The notes beneath the pieces are model-generated. The model was not told where the DNA came from. It saw only the letters and a list, made by a program, of their open reading frames with translations, and did no database searches. From the NCBI GenBank assembly GCA_001828545.1, contig MHYW01000002.1, positions 1 to 13,351 on the forward strand: a DNA stretch of 13,351 nt, written 5' to 3'. This document shows, piece after piece, positions 1 through 5,131 of the stretch; the stretch's first letter is position 1; each line of letters starts with the position of its first letter. A program made the translations under genes and the position numbers. The DNA comes from Planctomycetes bacterium RIFCSPHIGHO2_12_FULL_52_36. Lineage in GTDB: Bacteria > Planctomycetota > Brocadiia > Brocadiales > Bathyanammoxibiaceae.

Positions 1-924
1 GACCCTCGCCAGTTTGATTTCATTCGCCTCGTGGTCCCCCCTTAACAAGACCGCTACGGTCTCCCCGGCAGTCTTGTAGACCAGGGTCTTGACCAAACAG
101 GAGGCCCCTATGCCCAGGAAGCCGCTGACCTGGGCGATGGTGGTCATCTTTGGGGTAAGCACCTCCTTAAGGGCCTTCAGGCCATCCATATCTCTAGATG
201 GCAGTGGTGCAGGCTCTGCCTTTTCCCTGTTTACGCTATAAGTACAACCCTTGCATCTTACCAGGAAGTCCTCCCCTATGTCAGAAGGTACCATAAACTC
301 GTGGGAGACGTCCCCCCCCATTACCCCCGTATCTGCCTCCACGGGGATATACTTTAGCCCACAGCGGTCAAATATATTACAATAGGCCTGGTACATCTTT
401 TCGTAACTCCTGGCAAGCCCTTCTTCGTCAATATCAAAGCTGTAGCCGTCCTTCATGAGGAATTCCTTGCTCCTCAGCACGCCAAAACGGGGTCTGGGTT
501 CGTCTCTGAACTTGCTCTGTATCTGATAAAGGGTCAGGGGGAGTTGTCTGTAGGAGCTGACTTCGTTCTCTACGAGCTGGGTGATGACCTCCTCATGGGT
601 GGGTCCCAGGGCAAGCGTACGCCCGTGACGGTCTTTCAGACGCATGAGGTCCTGCCCGAAGGCATCCATCCTGCCGCTCTGCTGGAGGAGTTCTATAGGC
701 TGCAGGACGGGGAGATATACTTCTATGGCACCGGCAGTATTCATCTCCTCCCGGACGATGGAGATGACCTTGTTCAGCACCCTGGTACCCAGGGGTAGAT
801 ATGAATACGCCCCGGACAGGAGTTTCCTGATGAGCCCTGCCCTTATCATGAGCTTGTGGCTGGGTATCTCGGCCTCTGAAGGCTCTTCTTTAAGCGTAGG
901 GATTAGGGTCTGCGACCATTTCAT
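1..924 (-). CDS. proS: Prolyl-tRNA synthetase, N-terminal 308 residues (partial, runs off window start)
   Basis: Charges tRNA-Pro with proline in the cytoplasm; class II aminoacyl-tRNA synthetase of the bacterial type. The translation begins MKWSQTLIPTL and shows the proline-binding loop LGPTHEEVIT near residue 109, class II motif 2 FRDEPRPRFG at 139-148 and KEFLMKDGYSFD just after. A C-x-x-C pair follows around 226-229, then the start of the INS (YbaK-like) editing insertion with TPKMTTIAQVSGFLGIGAS. The last visible residues (RGDHEANEIKLARV) lie inside the INS domain, so the rest of the editing domain, motif 3 and the anticodon-binding domain are outside the window. The ATG at 924 matches the usual family N-terminus; no strong Shine-Dalgarno precedes it, but a good promoter lies about 50 nt upstream. 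It is the last minus-strand gene here, separated from pabC by a 284-bp repeat-filled spacer. Confidence 0.97.
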   Translation of the reverse strand, partial: MKWSQTLIPTLKEEPSEAEIPSHKLMIRAGLIRKLLSGAYSYLPLGTRVLNKVISIVREEMNTAGAIEVYLPVLQPIELLQQSGRMDAFGQDLMRLKDRHGRTLALGPTHEEVITQLVENEVSSYRQLPLTLYQIQSKFRDEPRPRFGVLRSKEFLMKDGYSFDIDEEGLARSYEKMYQAYCNIFDRCGLKYIPVEADTGVMGGDVSHEFMVPSDIGEDFLVRCKGCTYSVNREKAEPAPLPSRDMDGLKALKEVLTPKMTTIAQVSGFLGIGASCLVKTLVYKTAGETVAVLLRGDHEANEIKLARV

Positions 925-974
925 GGTTATCTATTATCTGGTTAGTAAATTCATTGTTGACCTTACGCAGGTGC

Positions 975-1002
975 ATTATATCTCCCAGGAGACGTTTTTC
1001 AA
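975..1002 (-). promoter_or_regulatory. Sigma-70-type promoter for proS
   Basis: On the minus strand TTGAAA (1002-997) is followed after 16 nt by a perfect TATAAT (980-975). Transcription would begin near 968, leaving a leader of about 44 nt before the proS ATG at 924. This fits proS having its own promoter despite lying downstream of the pab genes. The inference rests only on consensus match and position. Confidence 0.6.
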
Positions 1003-1018
1003 GGGACTCTATGAACCA

Positions 1019-1051
1019 GGGGGTAGGGAGTAGGGGGTAGGGGGTAGGGGG
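1019..1051 (+). repeat. G-run tandem repeat (TAGGGGG heptamers), G-quadruplex candidate
   Basis: Five runs of 3-5 G on the plus strand (1019-1023, 1026-1028, 1033-1037, 1040-1044, 1047-1051) are separated by TA or AGTA loops, with the unit TAGGGGG repeated in register. This satisfies the usual intramolecular G-quadruplex pattern. It sits 17 bp upstream of the proS -35 box and is the first of three distinct repeat blocks in the pabC-proS spacer. Confidence 0.7.
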
Positions 1052-1059
1052 TGAAAAGA

Positions 1060-1121
1060 ATTGTAAATTGGAAGTTGAAAATTTTAAAATTTCCAATTTC
1101 TAATTTCCAATTTCCAATAAA
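1060..1121. repeat. AT-rich word repeat with inverted symmetry (AATTTCCAATTT type)
   Basis: The stretch is built from variants of AATTTCCAATTT with the opposite-strand words AAATTGGAAG at its left edge. It contains the perfect 14-bp palindrome AAATTTTAAAATTT and an ATTGGAA/TTCCAAT stem. It has no convincing ORF and is very different in composition from the flanking genes. Two other minus-strand spacers hold analogous AT-rich inverted words with different sequence. Confidence 0.6.
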
Positions 1122-1154
1122 GGAATAGGGGGCAGGGAGTAGCAAGAAAAAAGA

Positions 1155-1226
1155 ATACAGTAGTCAGCATACAGCATATAGAAAATACGGTTTTCCCCTG
1201 CCTATTGACTACTGTCTACTGGCTGC
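1155..1226. repeat. Family C word repeat, copy 1 (CAGTAGTCAGCATACAG...), overlaps pabC 3' end
   Basis: A left arm of CAGTAGTCAGCATACAGCA-type words is followed by a short centre (AATACGGTTTTCCCCTG) and a right arm of CTATTGACTACTGTCTACTG words, which are the reverse complement of the same vocabulary. A second copy with the same order and a similar centre lies at 3456-3540 inside the TPR gene. The right arm runs into the end of pabC and encodes its last residues (ASRQ) and its TAG stop. Confidence 0.6.
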
Positions 1227-2147
1227 CGTTGTCAGCCCCTTATAGGCCTCCATGAGGCGGCGGGTTATCTTTCCTGGGACCGTCTTACCTATCCCCTTGT
1301 CCTCAATGCAGGAAACGGGCATTATCTCCCTAAGGGAATTGGTGAGAAAGACCTCGTCCGCCTGGAGCAGCCTTTCCATACCAAACAATTCTTCTGAGGC
1401 CGTAATCCCTTCTCCCGGGCATATCTCTAAGACCTTTTTTCTGGTTATCCCGGGGAGGATGTTGGCCTGGAGGGAAGGGGTGACGACCCTGCCGGACTCC
1501 ACCATGAAGATATTGCTCACCGTGGCCTCACAGACCTGGCCCTCGGTATTAAGGAAGAGGGCATCTTGTACCCCTTGACTGGGGCGGCCCTGCCACCTCC
1601 TGGCGGCCTCCTGTCGGGCCATTATTCCAGTGAGGAAATTGGCGGTCTTGTGTCTGGCCAGGGGGCAGGTGGTACTGCGGCGATAGGCGGAAATGGCCAG
1701 TCTGACGCCCTGTCTATATGACTCTTCAGGATGGGGATGGAAGGGGTGGGTTTGAATAATCAGGGTAGGTTGTCCGCCCGAGGCGGATTCAGGGGGTTGG
1801 AGTCCGTAGTGGGGACTCTCGCCCCGGCTGAGGGTCACACGGATAAGGGCGTCTGCCAGCCTATTTAGCCTCAGGAGATTTTCTACTGCCGATTGGAGTT
1901 CTTCAAGGCCGTAACGGAGGGGTATTCCCAGTGCCTGGGCAGAGGAGGCCAGCCGTTGCAGATGGTCTTCAATAAGAAAGGGCCTTCCGTTGTAAGAACG
2001 CAGGGTCTCAAAGACCCCGTCTCCATAAAGGAACCCCCTATCCCGTACAGAGACCAGGGCTTCTTCCTCGAGTACCATATCACCGTTGAAAAAGACATGG
2101 AGTGAGGCAGCCCTCTTATCAGGAGCGCCCGGAGACTCCGTACCCAT
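1209..2147 (-). CDS. pabC: PLP class IV aminotransferase fold, probable 4-amino-4-deoxychorismate lyase
   Basis: Likely releases pyruvate from aminodeoxychorismate to give p-aminobenzoate, completing the pathway begun by PabB two genes upstream. The 312-residue protein has the class IV start VFFNGDMVLEEEA, the DRGFLYGDGVFET block (36-48), the PLP lysine K167 in RHKTANFL, E207 in CEATVSNIF, PGITRKKVLE near 232 and TNSLREIMPVSC at 269-280, the last being typical of aminodeoxychorismate lyases and D-amino-acid transaminases. The ATG at 2147 lies 2 nt after the TPR gene's TAG stop, so translation is probably coupled. Residues 118-127 (PPESASGGQP) include a family B palindrome, and the C-terminus ASRQ plus stop come from a family C repeat. 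Branched-chain or D-amino-acid aminotransferase activity is the main alternative; the pabB linkage favours PabC. Confidence 0.85.
   Translation of the reverse strand: MGTESPGAPDKRAASLHVFFNGDMVLEEEALVSVRDRGFLYGDGVFETLRSYNGRPFLIEDHLQRLASSAQALGIPLRYGLEELQSAVENLLRLNRLADALIRVTLSRGESPHYGLQPPESASGGQPTLIIQTHPFHPHPEESYRQGVRLAISAYRRSTTCPLARHKTANFLTGIMARQEAARRWQGRPSQGVQDALFLNTEGQVCEATVSNIFMVESGRVVTPSLQANILPGITRKKVLEICPGEGITASEELFGMERLLQADEVFLTNSLREIMPVSCIEDKGIGKTVPGKITRRLMEAYKGLTTAASRQ
1773..1787. repeat. Family B palindrome inside pabC
   Basis: TCCGCC-CGA-GGCGGA, a perfect 6-3-6 inverted repeat. It is translated from the minus strand as SASGG (residues 121-125 of the pabC product), in the loop between SRGESPHYGL and the strand TLIIQTHPF. 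Confidence 0.7.
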
Positions 2148-2149
2148 TA

Positions 2150-3553
2150 CTACTTTTTCCCCTTGCCGGAATCGGGAGTGGCCCTGCCCTCCAACTGGGC
2201 CTTTATCCTGGCTATGTTCCCCTTTACGACCTCTAACTCAACGGGGGACTTTATAAACTGGAAGAGGTTATAGGCCTCTTCGTAAGCCGCAAGGGCCTCC
2301 TCCATCTTACCCTGTGCCTGGTAGATTACTGCAACGTTGTTCAGGTCCTTAGCCTCCCCCCTGAGATCGTGTAACATCTTGTGAATCTGCAGGGATTCTT
2401 TGTATGCATTCAGGGCATCTTCCAGTCTCCCCTGGGATTGATATACTATACCTATGTTACTCAGGTCTTTTGTCACTTCACTGCGGAGTCCCATATCCCT
2501 GTGGATATTTAAGGCCGTCGCATAGGCATCAAGGGACTCTTCCGGCTTTCTCTGAAAATTATAAATGACCCCCATACTGCCCAGGTTGCTGGCCTCTTCC
2601 CTCTTGTTGCCAATCTCCCGATTTATTCTCAGGGCCATTTTATAGGCGTGGAGGGCCTGCTCCAGTTTGCCCTGGAGGTGATAGATGAAACCCTGGCTGG
2701 AGAGATATTTGGCCTCCCATGGGCGATAGCCCAGCTTCCGTTGAATCTTTATGGCCGCCTCGTAAGACTGCAACGCCTTCTTCGGGTTACCCTTAAGATA
2801 ATAAACTACCCCCATGTTCCCCAGGGAGGCCGCCTCCACCTGGGGGAAGCCTGTCCGTCTTGCCAAACTGATGCTTTCCTCAAAGTAATGTATAACTGAC
2901 GCCTTGTCCCCCCTCTTTAAGGCTACAATGCCAAGGCTATTATAGGTATTGGCAAGGTCTTTTTCCTTTCCGGAGAGCTTCTGTATGCCCATTGCCTTAA
3001 GAAGGGTCTCCTCTGCCCTCGCCCATTCCGCAAGGTGCGTGTAGACGTGTCCCAGGTTGTACCAGACCATAGCCTCTAAGGAGGGATTCTGCGGCAGTCC
3101 GCCTGAGGTAGATTCCGACAGACCCTTTATGGCAAGTTCGTATCCACTGGCTGACTTTCTAAGGTTTGCATTGGCCTCTTTATGCTTGTATGCCTTCAGT
3201 TGGGCCTCACCCTTCCCAAGTGCCAGGGTGGCCCCTTCTATCTGATGGATAACCCCTTGAGATTTGTCGTTGACAGCGTCTTCCAGGGGGACCATTTCTT
3301 CCTGGAAGTCGTGGAGGGATTTGGGAGGTCCTTCCTGGAGTTGACCCAGTAATTCCATTACCTCTTCTCCCCACCCGGCAAAGTTTTCCTCCTGGATGGC
3401 AGGGGCCGCTACACCTTGGGTGGGTAATTCACCCAAGGCGGACACTGCCAACAAAATAGACAGTAGACAATAGACAGCATACAGGAATAAAGGTCTTCCC
3501 TGTCTACTCTGCCTTAGGCGGACTGTTTGCTGACTGCTTCGTCTCTCAGGCAT
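2150..3553 (-). CDS. Exported TPR-repeat protein between pabB and pabC
   Basis: This 467-residue protein probably acts as an extracytoplasmic protein-protein interaction scaffold; no enzymatic domain is seen. A basic n-region (MPERRSSQQTVRLRQSRQG) is followed by a hydrophobic stretch (LFLYAVYCLLSILLAV, about 22-37) and an AA-P site near residue 50, which reads as a signal peptide or membrane anchor without a lipobox. A helical linker follows. About seven tetratricopeptide repeats with a 40-residue period then run from about 161 to 440 (NLGHVY, SLGIVA, NMGVVY, SQGFIY, SMGVIY, NIGIVY, NVAVIY marks), ending in a lysine-rich tail. The ATG at 3553 was chosen because GAGG lies 5 nt upstream; a GTG at 3586 is possible but overlaps pabB. 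Its start is 1 nt after the pabB TAG. The signal-peptide codons are made of repeat words. Function unknown. Confidence 0.88.
   Translation of the reverse strand: MPERRSSQQTVRLRQSRQGRPLFLYAVYCLLSILLAVSALGELPTQGVAAPAIQEENFAGWGEEVMELLGQLQEGPPKSLHDFQEEMVPLEDAVNDKSQGVIHQIEGATLALGKGEAQLKAYKHKEANANLRKSASGYELAIKGLSESTSGGLPQNPSLEAMVWYNLGHVYTHLAEWARAEETLLKAMGIQKLSGKEKDLANTYNSLGIVALKRGDKASVIHYFEESISLARRTGFPQVEAASLGNMGVVYYLKGNPKKALQSYEAAIKIQRKLGYRPWEAKYLSSQGFIYHLQGKLEQALHAYKMALRINREIGNKREEASNLGSMGVIYNFQRKPEESLDAYATALNIHRDMGLRSEVTKDLSNIGIVYQSQGRLEDALNAYKESLQIHKMLHDLRGEAKDLNNVAVIYQAQGKMEEALAAYEEAYNLFQFIKSPVELEVVKGNIARIKAQLEGRATPDSGKGKK
3098..3112. repeat. Degenerate family B palindrome in TPR gene
   Basis: TCCGCC-TGA-GGTAGA departs at two positions from the TCCGCC-NNN-GGCGGA pattern. 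It is read on the minus strand as STSGG in the loop before the first TPR. It may be a decayed copy or a chance resemblance. Confidence 0.35.
3456..3540. repeat. Family C word repeat, copy 2, encoding the TPR signal peptide
   Basis: Words ATAGACAGTAGACAATAGACAGCATACAG are followed by a centre (AATAAAGGTCTTCCCTG) and opposite-strand words TGTCTACT. A near-perfect family B palindrome (3508-3522, TCTGCC-TTA-GGCGGA) and a TGACTGCTT word follow. The order and centre match copy 1 at 1155-1226. On the minus strand it encodes the basic and hydrophobic parts of the TPR protein's N-terminus (VRLRQSRQG through YAVYCLLSIL). Confidence 0.6.
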
Positions 3554-3554
3554 C

Positions 3555-5048
3555 CTATCCTCGGTATCCGTGAGTGGCAGGACCACCCCCTACAAGGGAT
3601 TCTACAAGCGCCCTGGACTTAAACAGTGTCTCTTGATATTCCTCTTCTGGCCGAGAATCTGCCACAATGCCACCCCCTACCTGGAAGGAGGCAGAATGAC
3701 CTTTTATTAAAAAGGTCCTGATGGCGATGGCCAGGTCCATTGAGCCGTCAAGGCCTATGTAGCCTATAGCCCCCGTGTAGACGCTCCTTGAGGTGGGTTC
3801 CAGTTCGTCAATGATTTCCATTGCCCTGATTTTTGGTGCACCCGTCACCGAGCCACCGGGAAAGGCAGCCTTCAAGAGGTCTACCAGGTCGTATTTAGGA
3901 TAGAGGTCTCCTCCTACGGTAGCAACCAGATGGAAGACCGTGGGGTGGGCCTCCAGTCTCTTTTTCTCCAGCACCTTTACTGAACCGTAATTGCATACCT
4001 TCCCCAGGTCATTCCTCTCCAGGTCCACAATCATGGTGAGTTCGGCGTTGTCTTTGGTACTGTGGAGGAGTTCTTCCATGAGTCTCTGGTCAGAGGAAGG
4101 GTCTGCTCCCCTCGGCCTTGTGCCTTTGATTGGGCAGGTCTGCACACGCCCCGACTCCACCTTGAGGAACCTCTCCGGGGAGGAACTTATTATGACGTTA
4201 TCCCCAAACTGGAGATAGGCAGAAAAAGGGGCGGGGTTTATCTCCCTCAATCTCAAGTATAACTCGTGGGGTGCACAATCCAGCTCCGTCTGAAACCGTT
4301 GAGACAGGTTCACCTGATATATATCTCCTCTGGCAATATATTCCTTTGCCCGCCTTACGGCCTCCAGGTATCTCCTTTTAGTAAAGTTTCCCTTTATACG
4401 GCACTTCCTTTTAGCAGGGGCAGACCGGGTGGCATCCGCCTGAGGCGGACTTCCGACAAAGGCATTAAATTCCCGTATGCCGTCCTCCAGATTTCTCCCA
4501 ACCAGAAAACATCTACCCTCTTTGTGGTCATAGACGACAAATTTATCATAGAATCCGAAATACATATCTGGAAATTCCAGGTCGTCTATGGCATTTTTGG
4601 GGAGGCATTCCAGGAAGTGATGCAGGTCGTATCCCAGGTAACCCGCGGCCATCCCTGCCCTGCAGATGGGTGGCAGGTTTGTAGATAGGGGCGTATTGCA
4701 ATACGCCCCTACGTTTTTGAAGGTCTTGAGGTAGGAGCGCAATACCTCAAAGGGGTTGCCCTCCCTCTCCTGTGGGACCCCGGTACCGTCCTCCACGGTG
4801 ATATTAGTCCCTTTACTCTTTAACACGAGAAAGGGCTGACACCCCAGGAGAGAGTAGCGGGATAGGCCGTGTTGCCTGAGGGCACTGTCCAGGAAGAAGA
4901 GGTGCCGGGGGTGTCCGCCTAAGAGGCGTTGAAATGCCGTCACCGTATCACAATGGGGACTTATCTCTATAGTTTGTAGGGGCACGTTGCAACGTGCCCC
5001 TACTTCTCCGCCCGGGGCGGAAAGCGGGTAATAGGTAGTAGATAGCAT
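3555..5048 (-). CDS. pabB: Aminodeoxychorismate synthase component I
   Basis: Converts chorismate plus ammonia to 4-amino-4-deoxychorismate in the cytoplasm; the glutaminase PabA is not in the window. The chorismate-binding domain is complete: GDIYQVNLSQRF (241-252), SSSPERFL, TCPIKGTRPRG (304-314) with K308, the lysine that marks PabB rather than TrpE, then STKDNAELTMIVDLERNDLG, HPTVFHLVATV, FPGGSVTGAPK (396-406) and QVGGGIVADSRPEEEYQET. Length 497. The N-terminus is odd: from the ATG at 5048 the first 25 codons are word repeat, a family B palindrome (SAPGG) and a family A palindrome (VGARCNVPL), and recognisable PabB sequence begins only near TIEISPH. No Shine-Dalgarno precedes 5048; a GTG at 4985 inside the A palindrome is an alternative start. 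Further repeats lie in frame at 113-121 (A) and 199-205 (B). It is followed by the TPR gene with 1 nt between. Confidence 0.93.
   Translation of the reverse strand: MLSTTYYPLSAPGGEVGARCNVPLQTIEISPHCDTVTAFQRLLGGHPRHLFFLDSALRQHGLSRYSLLGCQPFLVLKSKGTNITVEDGTGVPQEREGNPFEVLRSYLKTFKNVGAYCNTPLSTNLPPICRAGMAAGYLGYDLHHFLECLPKNAIDDLEFPDMYFGFYDKFVVYDHKEGRCFLVGRNLEDGIREFNAFVGSPPQADATRSAPAKRKCRIKGNFTKRRYLEAVRRAKEYIARGDIYQVNLSQRFQTELDCAPHELYLRLREINPAPFSAYLQFGDNVIISSSPERFLKVESGRVQTCPIKGTRPRGADPSSDQRLMEELLHSTKDNAELTMIVDLERNDLGKVCNYGSVKVLEKKRLEAHPTVFHLVATVGGDLYPKYDLVDLLKAAFPGGSVTGAPKIRAMEIIDELEPTSRSVYTGAIGYIGLDGSMDLAIAIRTFLIKGHSASFQVGGGIVADSRPEEEYQETLFKSRALVESLVGGGPATHGYRG
4435..4449. repeat. Family B palindrome inside pabB
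   Basis: TCCGCC-TGA-GGCGGA, a perfect 6-3-6 inverted repeat, read on the minus strand as SPPQAD within residues 200-205. It lies in the variable linker between the N-terminal region and the chorismate-binding domain. Confidence 0.7.
4686..4711. repeat. Family A palindrome inside pabB (core GTATTG/CAATAC)
   Basis: A perfect 26-bp palindrome with no loop; the half-site is TAGGGGCGTATTG. It is read on the minus strand as VGAYCNTPL (residues 113-121), between the helix KTFKN and the conserved block ICRAGMAAGYLGYD. Confidence 0.85.
4976..5003. repeat. Family A palindrome at pabB N-terminus (core ACGTTG/CAACGT)
   Basis: A perfect 28-bp palindrome, half-site GTAGGGGCACGTTG. It is read as VGARCNVPL (residues 16-24) if pabB starts at 5048. 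The internal GTG at 4985 is a possible alternative start. Confidence 0.85.
5007..5021. repeat. Family B palindrome at pabB N-terminus
   Basis: TCCGCC-CGG-GGCGGA, a perfect inverted repeat 3 bp from the adjacent family A palindrome. It is translated SAPGG (residues 10-14) if the 5048 start is used. Confidence 0.7.
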
Positions 5049-5131
5049 AAAGTAGCGGACAGTATACAGCAGGCAGTAAGTGGTTGTCTACTGCCTACTA
5101 GGGCGGGGGCAAGCCCCGCCCCTACTGGCTA
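5022..5131. repeat. Family C words and a decayed family A copy between the Fe-S gene and pabB
   Basis: The spacer and the first pabB codons consist of TAG/CTA words (AATAGGTAGTAGATAG, GGACAGTATACAGCAGGCAG, GTCTACTGCCTACTA, CTACTGGCTACTATCTACC). A GC-rich imperfect hairpin sits within them at about 5098-5125 (AGGGCGGGG ... CCCCGCCCCT), which resembles family A with a one-base deletion in one arm. No separate gene is supported. The right edge supplies the last two codons and TAG stop of the Fe-S gene. Confidence 0.55.
5061..5090 (-). promoter_or_regulatory. Possible promoter for pabB, made of repeat words
   Basis: On the minus strand TAGACA (5090-5085), 18 nt, TATACT (5066-5061). Each box has five of six consensus bases. 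Transcription would begin near 5054, only a few nucleotides before the ATG at 5048, which would favour either a near-leaderless message or the downstream GTG at 4985. Weak inference; pabB may instead be read through from the Fe-S gene. Confidence 0.3.

Noticed and set aside
890..1096. Minus-strand ORF (68 codons) overlapping the proS start
   Set aside because: Its N-terminal part is translated G-run repeat (PTPYPLLPTP) and the rest covers the proS promoter and leader in another frame.
3554..3586. GTG start of the TPR gene overlapping pabB
   Set aside because: The ATG at 3553 has a GAGG site at good distance and follows the pabB stop by 1 nt; the GTG offers no better site.
3572..3597. CCACCCCCTAC at the pabB C-terminus as half a family A element
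   Set aside because: Only one arm is present and short G/C-rich strings like this can occur by chance at the codons for VGGGP.
4914..4928. TCCGCCTAAGAGGCG as another family B copy
   Set aside because: The second arm does not match without an extra base, and the encoded RLLGGHP is plausible native PabB sequence.
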